The notes under the pieces were generated by a model. It searched no databases. It worked only from the letters and a program-made list of their open reading frames with translations, and was not told the origin of the DNA. The position numbers and the translations under genes were made by a program. A DNA stretch of 43,474 nt from M3007 sp964539805 (lineage in GTDB: Bacteria > Bacteroidota > Bacteroidia > Chitinophagales > Saprospiraceae): NCBI GenBank assembly GCA_964539805.1, contig CAZIKN010000042.1, positions 1-43,474 on the forward strand. The letters run 5' to 3'. The stretch's first letter is position 1; each line of letters starts with the position of its first letter. Positions 15,991-24,725 of the stretch are shown here, piece by piece.

Positions 15991-16711
15991 TAGTAATGTT
16001 ATTTTTCGAAATGATGGATAATATAATGTATATCAATATGATAGTCGTAAAAGCAAACTCTTTTAGCACATAAAAGAGCAAGGCAAAAAGAGCAATAAAG
16101 AAAACCAGCATGAGATTTCCCCTCAAATCAAAAGTCCTGATTTTCATCCCATACATAGGTATTTCGGCATTCATGAGCCATGACAGCAAAACCACTAAAG
16201 GATAAACAAAGTAGGGGCTTCTTATCACTTCTGACATCCCAAAACGGCCGGCGTGCGCACCAAGCACCAAGCCCATTACCAATATGGTACAGGCAGGAGT
16301 GCTCAAACCTATGAAGTAGGATTTTTGCCGCGTATCAATGTTGAACCGGCCCAGGCGCAAAGCGGAAAATGCGGACAACATAAAAACGGGCAAAGCGCTC
16401 AAAATCACGTCCATTGCAGGGAGGTAAACCATAGAAGTACCCGTATTTTTCCCGTATATCATCATATTGTACAACATAGCGCCCGGAACCACGCCAAAAC
16501 TCACCACATCCGCCAAAGAATCCAGTTCTTTGCCTAATGGCGACGAAAGTTTTAGTGCCCTTGCTACCATGCCATCTGCATAATCAAACAAAAAACACCC
16601 TGCCGTGAACCATGCTGCCACTACTGGAAAGCCATAAAAAGTGCTCACTAATGCACAGCACCCGCAAAAAAGGTTTAAAAGCGTGAGGGTATTTGGCAAA
16701 AATTTCATCAT
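15974..16711 (-). CDS. pssA: CDP-diacylglycerol--serine O-phosphatidyltransferase
   Basis: This inner-membrane enzyme condenses CDP-diacylglycerol with serine to make phosphatidylserine, the precursor of phosphatidylethanolamine. The CDP-alcohol phosphotransferase motif D-G-x2-A-R-x8-G-x3-D-x3-D is complete (DGMVARALK...GKELDSLAD, about residues 46-68). Several membrane helices follow. ATG 16711 (or the adjacent 16708) is chosen. A TTG further upstream at 16738 would lie beyond a perfect TAnnTTTG box at 16718-16725, which implies a nearly leaderless transcript. The gene overlaps purS by 17 bp. Confidence 0.92.
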   Translation of the reverse strand: MMKFLPNTLTLLNLFCGCCALVSTFYGFPVVAAWFTAGCFLFDYADGMVARALKLSSPLGKELDSLADVVSFGVVPGAMLYNMMIYGKNTGTSMVYLPAMDVILSALPVFMLSAFSALRLGRFNIDTRQKSYFIGLSTPACTILVMGLVLGAHAGRFGMSEVIRSPYFVYPLVVLLSWLMNAEIPMYGMKIRTFDLRGNLMLVFFIALFALLFYVLKEFAFTTIILIYIILSIISKNNITNEVCR

Positions 16712-16717
16712 AAAGGG

Positions 16718-16725
16718 CAAAAGTA
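16718..16725 (-). promoter_or_regulatory. Bacteroidota -7 box (TACTTTTG) for pssA
   Basis: On the minus strand the sequence TACTTTTG matches TAnnTTTG and ends 7 bases before the ATG at 16711. No clear -33 TTTG/TTG was found at 19-21 bases upstream, so this is a partial promoter match. Confidence 0.4.
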
Positions 16726-16856
16726 CTATGTTTGGCAATGTTTAGGGTGTTATAAAAGTTTTAAGAAAAATTTGACATGCTTAAAAGCAAACAAGAAAGA
16801 GCATTTTTGCGTCTTATTTGCGCACAAAAAACGTAAATTATCAAAATGTACATACT

Positions 16857-19619
16857 ATGAACAAATCAAAAACCATACTCCTGTTTGTAATTGGGTTTTG
16901 GAGCGGTATTTCGCTTGCTCAAAACCCACCTTCCAATGACGATTGCAACAATCCGATCTTGATCAACAATGTCACCAACTTTTGTAGCCCCGTCGCTGCC
17001 TATACCAATGTGAACGCCACTCCCTCGTCCTACAGCCCATCTTCCTGTTTTGGGACAAGCACTGGCAAAGATGTGTGGTTTGCATTTCGCGCCACGGCTA
17101 CTGATGTAAGTATAACGGTTCGCGGCAATACCGATCAAAGTCCCGGTGGAACCCTTGAAGACCCACAGGTATCCCTTTATTTTGGCAACTGTGGCGGCAC
17201 CATCAATGAATTGGAGTGCCAATCCTCACAAGCCTTTAACAACATTACCGAAGCCTACCAGGGCGGCCTCTTTGTTGGCTCTGTTTATCTCATCCGCATT
17301 CAAGGCCGTACCAATCAAAGTGGCACGTTCCAATTGTGCATCACGAATTACAATCCACCTGTTGAGCCTACCTCTGATTGCCCAAAATCATCCATTCTTT
17401 GCGACAAGTCGCCTTTTGTGGTAAAAAAGGTGACTGGTGCCGGCAGCAACAACAAAGAAATGGAAGATGCCAGCTGCTTTGACAATGGTGCCCCCGGCAT
17501 CAAGGAATCCAATTCTACCTGGTTTGTCTGGACCTGCTCCAAAAGTGGAACCCTGGAGTTTGCACTCACCCCGCTCAATGACCCGGACGACCTCGATTTT
17601 GTTATTTATCGTTTGCCCAACGGTATTGGCAACTGTAATGGCAAAACCATTGAACGATGCATGGCATCCGGCTTGTCACAAAACCAACAGTTCCCAAGCC
17701 CTTGCCTCGGCCCTACGGGCCTCAAGGCCGGCGACCCTGACATCAGTGAGGACGCGGGCTGTTCAGAATCAGGTGATGACGCCTGGCTAAAACCATTAGA
17801 TATGGTAGAAGGCGTTACCTATGCCCTTGTCGTCAACAATTTCTCCAATACTGGCAATGGTTTTAGCATATCTTTTGGTGGAACGGGCGAATTTCTTGGC
17901 CCCGATGCACAATTCAAAACCATACCCGATGCCGTTTGTCTGGGCACCCCGGTACAGGTATTTGACGCCTCTACTTTCTCTTTGGGACAAATTACCAAAT
18001 GGGAATGGAGCTTCGGTGCTGATGCCGTACCTCAAACCGCCAACGGCCCCGGCCCACACAATGTACAATTTAACTCCTCAGGTGACCGTCCTATTGTGTT
18101 GCGCCTCGAAACCAACCTTGGTTGCAAGGTTACGGACATAGAAACCGTAAAAATTTATCCGGATGTGGAAGTAGATACCCTCATTGCTGCCCCTGACTGC
18201 AATGGAACGGCCAATGGCGCCGTGGAAATATCCAATATCATATCCGGCACACCACCTTATCAGTTTAGTTGGAACAATGGGCCTTTTATCGCCAGCAACA
18301 AATTGGAGAACCTGAAACCTGGCCCTGTTACCCTAAAAATAAAGGACAAAAACAACTGTGAAACAGACCTCGCCATTGATGTCAAAGAGCGGATTCTTAC
18401 GGCCAATGGCTCATCCAAAAATCCGCTTTGCTTTGGAGAAACAAATGGAGAAATCACCATGACCGTTACCAATGGAAAACCACCGGTACAATACAACTGG
18501 GGCAATGGCTTTGTCCCAAACAATGTACAGGGCGGATTTGCCGCAGGCGTCTATACCATACAAGGCATTGACGGGGTATTGTGCAAAGGCACATTTATGG
18601 TAACCGTGACCGACAATCCCAAATTGGAATTAGAACTGACTAAAACCGATATTTCCTGCTTTGGTGCCAATGATGGCAGCATTACAGCAGCCCCCAAGGG
18701 TGGTGTAGGTAATTTTGTGTACGAATGGAGCAATGGCCAAACCACGGCAAAAATCAGCAATCTTGGTCCTGGCACTTACACAGTAACCGTCAGCGATGGC
18801 AATGAGTGTAATACCATCCAGTCTGTTACGATCATAGAGCCTGCCGACGTATCTATTCGTGTTTTGGATATAAAAGACCTGATCTGTAACGGTGTGCCAA
18901 CAGGTAGTATAACCGTGGAAGGCATTGGTGGCCGCCAACCTTATCAGTTCAGTACGGATGGCAACAACTATCAGCCTTCGCCTACATTAGCCAATCTGAA
19001 AGCCGGCGCTTATTTTGTAAAAATCAAGGATGGCGGTGGCTGTATTGATTCCGTACAGGCCTTGGTAAAAGAGCCAATCCCTCTGCAGGTATTTGCTTCC
19101 CCAGAGGATACCAGTGTAGAGCTAGGCACCAAGGTGGGTTTCAATGCACTTTTTTCACCTCCCGGACGTAAAATTAGCTATGAATGGACGCCATCACTTG
19201 GTTTGGACAATGTAAAAATATCAAACCCGGAGCTGACCGCAACCAATACCCAGATATATGTCATCAAAATAACAGATGAGGACAACTGCATGGCTTTTGA
19301 TACCATTCGGGTGATCGTGAAAAAAGACCGACCGATCTATATTCCCAATGTGTTCAAGCCATCCAGCAATACTTTCAATGATCGTTTTACGGTGTATGGC
19401 AACGAAGGGGCCGAACAGATTACCCTTATGCGCATCTATGATCGTTGGGGTGATTTGGTGTTTGAAACGCGGGGCATCCCCCTCGGCGAACCTTTATTGG
19501 GCTGGGATGGCACATACAAAGGCAAACCTGTGGATGGTGTATTCACCTTTTACACCTTTGTACGCTTCATAGATGCCGTAGAATTGCAATATGAAGGGAA
19601 TGTGACTGTGGTACGGTAA
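16857..19619 (+). CDS. T9SS type B (gliding-motility-associated CTD) SprB-repeat protein, 920 aa
   Basis: ATG 16857 opens a signal peptide (MNKSKTILLFVIGFWSGISLAQ); a TTG 39 bases upstream is less likely. Two beta domains with the S-N-D-D-C-N and K-D-V-W-F-A-F / N-S-T-W-F-V-W patterns fill about residues 24-350, followed by a PKD-like unit (KWEWSFGADA, about 380). Four SprB-type repeats follow near residues 440, 518, 595 and 670, each with a D/N-x-x-C-F/N-G-x-x-x-G-S/E-I core. The C-terminus (about 828-920; YIPNVFKPSSNTFNDRF, IYDRWGDLVFE, GWDGTYKGKPVDGVFTF) is the gliding-motility-associated type B sorting domain. It is likely exported by T9SS and held on the cell surface, possibly as an adhesin. 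Confidence 0.92.
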   Translation: MNKSKTILLFVIGFWSGISLAQNPPSNDDCNNPILINNVTNFCSPVAAYTNVNATPSSYSPSSCFGTSTGKDVWFAFRATATDVSITVRGNTDQSPGGTLEDPQVSLYFGNCGGTINELECQSSQAFNNITEAYQGGLFVGSVYLIRIQGRTNQSGTFQLCITNYNPPVEPTSDCPKSSILCDKSPFVVKKVTGAGSNNKEMEDASCFDNGAPGIKESNSTWFVWTCSKSGTLEFALTPLNDPDDLDFVIYRLPNGIGNCNGKTIERCMASGLSQNQQFPSPCLGPTGLKAGDPDISEDAGCSESGDDAWLKPLDMVEGVTYALVVNNFSNTGNGFSISFGGTGEFLGPDAQFKTIPDAVCLGTPVQVFDASTFSLGQITKWEWSFGADAVPQTANGPGPHNVQFNSSGDRPIVLRLETNLGCKVTDIETVKIYPDVEVDTLIAAPDCNGTANGAVEISNIISGTPPYQFSWNNGPFIASNKLENLKPGPVTLKIKDKNNCETDLAIDVKERILTANGSSKNPLCFGETNGEITMTVTNGKPPVQYNWGNGFVPNNVQGGFAAGVYTIQGIDGVLCKGTFMVTVTDNPKLELELTKTDISCFGANDGSITAAPKGGVGNFVYEWSNGQTTAKISNLGPGTYTVTVSDGNECNTIQSVTIIEPADVSIRVLDIKDLICNGVPTGSITVEGIGGRQPYQFSTDGNNYQPSPTLANLKAGAYFVKIKDGGGCIDSVQALVKEPIPLQVFASPEDTSVELGTKVGFNALFSPPGRKISYEWTPSLGLDNVKISNPELTATNTQIYVIKITDEDNCMAFDTIRVIVKKDRPIYIPNVFKPSSNTFNDRFTVYGNEGAEQITLMRIYDRWGDLVFETRGIPLGEPLLGWDGTYKGKPVDGVFTFYTFVRFIDAVELQYEGNVTVVR

Positions 19620-19780
19620 GAGCATGTCTGGGATTTTCCCACTTGGCCCAAAACGGCTCTTTTTTCAGCATTTTCACCCTTTTTTCAGTCGAGTAGCCCC
19701 GCTGCACTCCTTCAAAAACGATAAAAATGCTGAAAAAATCTCTCGTTTTTGACTCAAGCAGAAAATCCCAGACATACTCT
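19619..19780. mobile_element. MITE-like palindromic element, 162 bp
   Basis: Terminal inverted repeats AGAGCATGTCTGGGATTTTC (from 19619) and AGAGTATGTCTGGGATTTTC (complement, ending 19780) differ at one base and extend imperfectly to about 26 bases. An inner pair, TTTTTTCAGCATTTT near 19669-19683 and its complement near 19724-19738, makes the whole segment foldable. There is no coding capacity of note. The left end overlaps the last base of the preceding gene's stop codon. These are features of a non-autonomous miniature element. No transposase or clear target-site duplication was identified. Confidence 0.55.
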
Positions 19781-19792
19781 AAAGCAGAAGGG

Positions 19793-19825
19793 TTTGGAGG
19801 CTTATGGGCTTCATAAGCCTCCAAA
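19793..19825. terminator. Perfect 14-bp hairpin between convergent genes
   Basis: TTTGGAGGCTTATG (19793-19806) and CATAAGCCTCCAAA (19812-19825) pair without mismatch around a 5-base loop. The hairpin lies between convergent genes ending at 19619 and 19855, the usual place for a bidirectional terminator. No strong T tract follows on either strand. Confidence 0.5.
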
Positions 19826-19854
19826 TCAGACAAATATGATGAATTTATAAACAA

Positions 19855-22392
19855 TCAATTGACTACCAACAACTTACCACTTGATTTTTTATTTCCACCT
19901 ATCCGGTACAGGTAAGTCCCTGATTTTAATTGGGGCAATACAGGCTGGCGCGTCCAATCGCTTGTCCATACCATTTTGCCGGTCAGGTCAAAAAGGCTGA
20001 GCGTCAGGCCTGATGCATCATTTGTATTGATATATAGTGGTGAACCGGAGGAAAGCACGGTGGGATACACACGTATATTTGATGTGCCTGCATCAAACTG
20101 GGTTACCTTAAGCGGTTGGCTTTTGAGGACAAAATCCCAAACCCCGCGCCCATAGGTACAGAACCTGACGGTAGATGTTGCAGCGATGTATTCCACGCTT
20201 TGGTATGGCTGTATTGGGGTGTTTTCGCCGATGAGCGGATACCATTTCCCTGTATTTAGCAAGCAGACATAAGGCCCTGCTTCTGTAGCCGCGAAAAGCA
20301 GGGTTTCGTCGCGGTTCAGCGCAAGGTCGTTAATAAAGGTTTGAGGCAAACCTGAAACCATCGCCTTGAAGCTGAGGCCTCCGTCAGAAGATTGATAAAC
20401 CCCGGTCCCACCATAGCCATTTCCTCCTAAAAACAATTGATTTTCATTACGTTGCGACACACAAATAGAGGAACCATAAAGCCATCCATTGCCGGGAGAA
20501 ACAAAACCATCCGCTTTGTTCCAATTAGTGCCATCGTCATGTGAATAAAAGAAAGTGCCATCAGCCATGGCAACAAAATAGTAAGATGGGTTTACAGGTG
20601 ATTGAGCGACCGCAGTGATATAGCTATCCCCTGTATTGGCATTTATCCGAAAATTAAAATCATACTGATACTCAAAAATATTAAAGGGTGCATCGGTATC
20701 TGCGGTCAATTTGATCAAATATGACCCTGAATCCACGGTATTGACAGCGCCCCCACCAACGATTACAGCATTTTCATTGGGATTAGCCACGGTTGACATG
20801 GGCACAGACCAAAGCTGTATGTTTTTGCCCCATTCTCCATGTACCTTAAAGGAGGAATTGATCCAGGTAGCCGTGAAAGGGTTGTTATAATAACTAAAAT
20901 CACCAAAGGGGTATTCCTGAAAAAGGCTTTTGCCATTGTTGCACATGGCCATTTCCACATAATCACCTGATATGATTTGGGTTGCGCCCTCTTGTCCGGT
21001 TCCATTTGCGGTGCTGACACGTTGCATCCCTTGATCCTGAGAGCCCACGAACATATATTCTTGCCCATTGTCAAAACCGGTAGCATGTTCATAATATTGG
21101 CCCACATTGAGGTTTAAGGTGCCAATATTGACCGTAGTGATGAAATTATCCGTGGTTCGGTGCATGCCCCCGTGGTTACCAATCAGGAAAAAGTCAACAC
21201 TGTCCTTTGTTGTGGCTGGCGTAAAGGACATGATGTCAGCGTGCAAAAAATCCGTATTGCCATAATATTCCCACCATTCATTTTGCAAATTCCAGGAGAT
21301 GCCGCCATCATCACTTTTGTACATATTAACCTCGCCGTAATAAAGGGCATCAGCCACGAAAGGGCTGGCGACAATGCCTGTTTCACCCCAGGCTGGCGGA
21401 GCCAGTGTACTTTGCAAATTCCAGGTTTTGCCTTCGTCCTCACTGCTGTACACCTCTTTGTTTTCTGCTAAAACATACATTTTGGTACTACCTGAGGCAT
21501 TGGAGCCTGTCATCCACATGGCGTTTGCAAGGGGCAGGCCAGTGATGTCATGAAGAAGCGTCAGGCTGTCAGCATTGGCTTTATACATTTTTTGCCCGTT
21601 GTCCAAAACATACAGGTCCTTAGTGCGATATGGGCTCCAAAGGGCCACTCGACGCCAGTCACGCGCCGTAAATGCTTGCACAAGGGTCCAGTTTTCGCCC
21701 CTGTTGGTTGAGCGATAAAGGTGATACCCGCTGCCCCAGGGATTGGCAATCCAGGTTTGTACCAAATAATACAATTCGTTGTTATTGAGTTCAATCAATT
21801 GAAGTGGGCCACCCCAATTGTCGTAAAAAGAAAAACCTGAAGCCTGCTTCCAATCGGCCCCTTCATTGTCAGAATACCACAGTTTTTTACCCTTGGCAGC
21901 CACCAAGCGGCGGTCACCACCTCCTACTACCTGAAGCACATAATTGTTGAAATTTTCATCATCGTTCAGTGCGGTCCAGCCTGAACCGTCATAATTCCCT
22001 CTGAAAATAATGCCAGAAGCGGCTACGGTATAGATGTAATTGCTGGCTGGGTCAAAATCAGTAGCGATCACGCTACCTGCCTGGTTATTGGGCCCACGTT
22101 CATGCCATGTTCCTTCTATTTGCCCTCCGGCGAAGATTTCTCTGTTGGTAATGCCTTTTTTGAGGGCATTTTTATAGGCAATATTTCGGCGCTTGTTCTC
22201 CGCCTCAATGGCCCTCCAATCATAGCGGCCTGCTCCGTGGCTGGCTTCCAAATATTGCTCATACATACGCTCTTTTTCTACCTCTTCCTGTTTGTCGCGA
22301 ATTTGAGTGGGTACGGGATACCTGTTGGCATTTTGACGATCATTGCAAGCAACGACGACCATAAAGCATAGGAAAAAAAAGAGATTTTTCAT
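19855..22392 (-). CDS. Asp-box/sortilin-like propeller lipoprotein with T9SS type A tail, 845 aa
   Basis: ATG 22392 is chosen because it opens a lipoprotein signal (MKNLFFFLCFMVVVAC, lipobox VVAC) and lies 34 bases after a perfect -7 box; in-frame ATGs at 22407 and 22455 lie further upstream. The body has repeated Asp-box motifs of sialidase/sortilin propellers: YSDNEGADW, YRSTNRGENW, YSSEDEGKTW, YKSDDGGISW, YSHDDGTNW and YQSSDGGLSF. The final 75 residues form a T9SS type A domain (NIRVYPTVLSSGSPLYIN..., LFDLTGKMVW, SGTYLYRI). No sialidase arginine triad or other catalytic set is evident, so it is probably a binding or structural protein. The coexistence of a lipobox and a T9SS tail is unusual. 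Confidence 0.85.
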   Translation of the reverse strand: MKNLFFFLCFMVVVACNDRQNANRYPVPTQIRDKQEEVEKERMYEQYLEASHGAGRYDWRAIEAENKRRNIAYKNALKKGITNREIFAGGQIEGTWHERGPNNQAGSVIATDFDPASNYIYTVAASGIIFRGNYDGSGWTALNDDENFNNYVLQVVGGGDRRLVAAKGKKLWYSDNEGADWKQASGFSFYDNWGGPLQLIELNNNELYYLVQTWIANPWGSGYHLYRSTNRGENWTLVQAFTARDWRRVALWSPYRTKDLYVLDNGQKMYKANADSLTLLHDITGLPLANAMWMTGSNASGSTKMYVLAENKEVYSSEDEGKTWNLQSTLAPPAWGETGIVASPFVADALYYGEVNMYKSDDGGISWNLQNEWWEYYGNTDFLHADIMSFTPATTKDSVDFFLIGNHGGMHRTTDNFITTVNIGTLNLNVGQYYEHATGFDNGQEYMFVGSQDQGMQRVSTANGTGQEGATQIISGDYVEMAMCNNGKSLFQEYPFGDFSYYNNPFTATWINSSFKVHGEWGKNIQLWSVPMSTVANPNENAVIVGGGAVNTVDSGSYLIKLTADTDAPFNIFEYQYDFNFRINANTGDSYITAVAQSPVNPSYYFVAMADGTFFYSHDDGTNWNKADGFVSPGNGWLYGSSICVSQRNENQLFLGGNGYGGTGVYQSSDGGLSFKAMVSGLPQTFINDLALNRDETLLFAATEAGPYVCLLNTGKWYPLIGENTPIQPYQSVEYIAATSTVRFCTYGRGVWDFVLKSQPLKVTQFDAGTSNIRVYPTVLSSGSPLYINTNDASGLTLSLFDLTGKMVWTSDWTRQPVLPQLKSGTYLYRIGGNKKSSGKLLVVN

Positions 22393-22425
22393 AATAAAAG
22401 AGCGCATTTTTGTAAAAATAGGCAA

Positions 22426-22433
22426 CAAAGGTA
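22426..22433 (-). promoter_or_regulatory. Bacteroidota -7 box (TACCTTTG)
   Basis: On the minus strand TACCTTTG matches TAnnTTTG exactly and ends 33 bases before ATG 22392. It supports that start, since the ATG at 22455 would lie upstream of the transcription start. No convincing -33 element is seen. Confidence 0.45.
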
Positions 22434-22491
22434 TATATACAAAAAAAGGTAACATACAGTTTGCTTACATTTACGGCACAATTTTGACTTC

Positions 22492-23976
22492 ATGGCCAAA
22501 ATCAGCAATATTACAGCGCAATTATCCCCTACACGAATTTGGTGGCTGGCAGTTTTCATTAGCCTTGCACTGCATTGGCGCATCATGCCAACCGATTTGA
22601 GCGGCAAACATTTATGGCGTCAATCACAGACGCAAATCAATATTCGCAATTTTTATCGCCACGATTTCAACATATTAAACCCTCGGGTAGATGCAAGTCC
22701 CAGGCCCGAGCGCATGATACTCCGATATGAATTTCCGCTAATGCAGTGGGGCATTGCTTTGGTTCAAAAAGCTTTGGGCGAACACATTCTCATAACCCGG
22801 ACTTGTTTGTTTTTATTGGGACTTCTAAGTTTTTGGGGCTTTTTTTCTTTATGTAAAGTATTGTTTTTAAATGATTTAATAGCAATGCTTGCCTCTTGGG
22901 CTTTTTATTTCTCTCCTTTATTATTTTATTATTCCATCAATCCCATCCCGGACAATCTTGCACTTTGCGGTGCGATTTGGGGTTTAGCGTGGTTTTTTCG
23001 GTGGAAAAACAGTCAGCGCTGGCAACATGCTGTTTTGGCTGGAATTTGTCTTTCCATTGGCACTGCAGCCAAGCTGCCGTACATTGTGTTTTACGCTACT
23101 GTGGGCCTATACCTTTTGTTCAAAATATGGGGCTCCAATAGCCGAAGCAGCGTCAAGTACCTTCTGTATGGGTTGCTTTTTTTCATGCTGTTAGTCCCAA
23201 CATTGGCCTGGTATGCCTGGGTTATACCGGGTTGGGAAGGCAATGGCATTGTAAATGGAGTGCTGGGCAACAAAATATCCTGGGGCAGAGCCGGGCAAAT
23301 CCTGTTTGACTACCTGCATTATATGTTTCCCAATGTCATTATCGGGTATGCTGCACTACCGCTTTTCATTATGGGATGTTATGCTGCGATACAAAAAAAA
23401 CAGTATCAAAACATGCAGTTTTGGTTTTTAGGGGCTTCTGTTCTTGCCATAGCAGCCTATGTGGGCTTTGAACTAAACATGATAGGCACCGCGCATGATT
23501 ATTACCTAATGCCAACGATGATACCTATTTTTCTCATCGTTGCCTATGGCATAAAAAACTTATGGATTGGTGGGGAAAAGGGCCAAAAAATCAGTCTTAT
23601 AGCCTTGGCATTGTGCCCTGTATTGGCCTTTAGCAGTACTTTCATCTCCTGGAATGTGGATAAGAATAAAGATGCCGCAGCAATAGTAAAGCATCAGAAA
23701 GCCCTTAGGGACATAACACCTGATGATGCCGCCTGTGTTATGCTCAATGATGAATCACTGCATATTTTCCCTTATTTATTGGACAAATTTGGGCCCGTAT
23801 CCAGTGACGATCGGATGACGCCCAAGCATTTAAAAGAATTGATCCAACTGCATCATGTGCGTTTCCTCTATTCTACATCGCGCAACATTGATGAAAACCC
23901 TGACTTTGCCCCACTTTTGGACAGTATGTTATTGGAAGTGGAACATATCCGAGTATTTCAGCTCAAGCAATTGTAG
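22492..23976 (+). CDS. GT-C fold (GT39/ArnT-like) membrane glycosyltransferase, 494 aa
   Basis: The product has about ten hydrophobic segments starting near residue 17. The first large extracytoplasmic loop carries MPTDLSGKHLWRQSQTQINI and ends RYEFPLMQWGIALV, the layout of polyprenyl-phosphate-sugar-dependent GT39/PMT_2 transferases. An Asp in the first loop (PTD) is the expected acidic position. Such enzymes take a sugar from a lipid carrier on the outer face of the inner membrane and add it to lipid or protein. The acceptor is unknown. The soluble C-terminal tail (about residues 390-494) is not recognised. The gene is divergent from the propeller lipoprotein gene. Confidence 0.75.
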   Translation: MAKISNITAQLSPTRIWWLAVFISLALHWRIMPTDLSGKHLWRQSQTQINIRNFYRHDFNILNPRVDASPRPERMILRYEFPLMQWGIALVQKALGEHILITRTCLFLLGLLSFWGFFSLCKVLFLNDLIAMLASWAFYFSPLLFYYSINPIPDNLALCGAIWGLAWFFRWKNSQRWQHAVLAGICLSIGTAAKLPYIVFYATVGLYLLFKIWGSNSRSSVKYLLYGLLFFMLLVPTLAWYAWVIPGWEGNGIVNGVLGNKISWGRAGQILFDYLHYMFPNVIIGYAALPLFIMGCYAAIQKKQYQNMQFWFLGASVLAIAAYVGFELNMIGTAHDYYLMPTMIPIFLIVAYGIKNLWIGGEKGQKISLIALALCPVLAFSSTFISWNVDKNKDAAAIVKHQKALRDITPDDAACVMLNDESLHIFPYLLDKFGPVSSDDRMTPKHLKELIQLHHVRFLYSTSRNIDENPDFAPLLDSMLLEVEHIRVFQLKQL

Positions 23977-24000
23977 ATTAGTTAGTCTTGAGTACCTTTG
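23971..24000 (+). promoter_or_regulatory. Bacteroidota promoter (TTG-N19-TACCTTTG)
   Basis: TTG at 23971-23973 is separated by 19 bases from TACCTTTG at 23993-24000, matching the Bacteroidota -33/-7 pattern in sequence and spacing. The ATG of the phosphatase gene at 24006 follows within 6 bases, implying a transcript with almost no leader. Confidence 0.6.
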
Positions 24001-24005
24001 TGCCC

Positions 24006-24500
24006 ATGAAAACCTTATATTTAATCAGGCATGCAAAATCGAGTTGGGACAACCCCGGTTTGCGTGACTTTAGTCGCCCGCTGAACGAACGCGGCTTGGT
24101 AGAGGCTCCCAAAATGGCCCGCTTGCTTTTGGAAACAGGTGCCAAACCAGATCTTCTGGTCAGCAGCCCTGCCAAACGAGCCATCACTACTGCCCTGTTT
24201 TTTGCCACCACGTTTAACATTGCAGATGAGGCTGTTGTCCGGATTGACGATATTTACGAAGCTGATCCCAAAGATATCCTGCGCATTGTAAGCGAATTGC
24301 CCGAGACAGCACAAACCGTTTTGCTTTTTGGGCACAACAACACGCTTACCGACGTAGCCAATTTTTTTTCTGATGACTATATCGAGAATGTACCCACATG
24401 CGGCATTGTTCGCATCGAATCCAAATCCATACGTTGGAATGACCTGTACGAGGGCAACAGCAAAGTGACAGCCTGCTTTTTCCCAAAAGAAGTGCTGTGA
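24006..24500 (+). CDS. SixA-like histidine phosphatase family protein, 164 aa
   Basis: The product belongs to the small branch of the histidine phosphatase superfamily. The N-terminal LIRHAKSSW motif supplies the RH catalytic pair (R8, H9). A second conserved Arg lies in S-S-P-A-K-R-A (R58), and the second catalytic His is in LLFGHNN (H110). Length and the short RHAKSSW form match SixA-type phosphohistidine phosphatases. In E. coli SixA acts on phosphohistidine proteins; the substrate here is unknown. ATG 24006 is favoured because the upstream TTG at 23988 lies inside the promoter. It is probably transcribed alone. Confidence 0.88.
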   Translation: MKTLYLIRHAKSSWDNPGLRDFSRPLNERGLVEAPKMARLLLETGAKPDLLVSSPAKRAITTALFFATTFNIADEAVVRIDDIYEADPKDILRIVSELPETAQTVLLFGHNNTLTDVANFFSDDYIENVPTCGIVRIESKSIRWNDLYEGNSKVTACFFPKEVL

Positions 24501-24511
24501 TTAGAGTTATT

Positions 24512-24720
24512 GGTTGTTGGTTATTGGCTGTTAGGTTTATGTTTTGGAGATTATTATGGCCAAAGTAGAGTGGTTTTGATCGAAATCACCATGAGGGTAA
24601 GAGGATGTTCAACTCCCCCTCCCTGCGGCTCTGTTATACACAAATATCCAACAACCATTAACCAACAACGACCAACCAATAACCAGCAACCCCCAACCAT
24701 TAACCAACAACCACCTAACA
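24512..24720. repeat. Low-complexity (AACCA)n-type inverted repeats
   Basis: The stretch 24506-24535 is a G/T-rich run (GGTTGTTGGTTATTGG at 24512-24527). The stretch 24649-24720 is an A/C-rich run built from variants of AACCAACAACC and AACCAATAACC. Bases 24676-24691 are complementary to 24512-24527 with one mismatch that would be a G-U pair in RNA. The A/C run ends 5 bases before the E1 gene start. No gene is supported here; translating it gives a Gln/Asn/Pro-rich low-complexity string. Confidence 0.6.
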
Positions 24721-24725
24721 ATAAA

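Noticed and set aside
19567..19854. 95-codon minus-strand frame after the T9SS type B gene
   Set aside because: It runs through the palindromic element and the end of the convergent gene, with no protein-like pattern or ribosome site.
24510..24725. N-terminal extension of the E1 gene
   Set aside because: It translates intergenic simple repeats into a Gln/Asn/Pro string; the family start aligns with ATG 24726.
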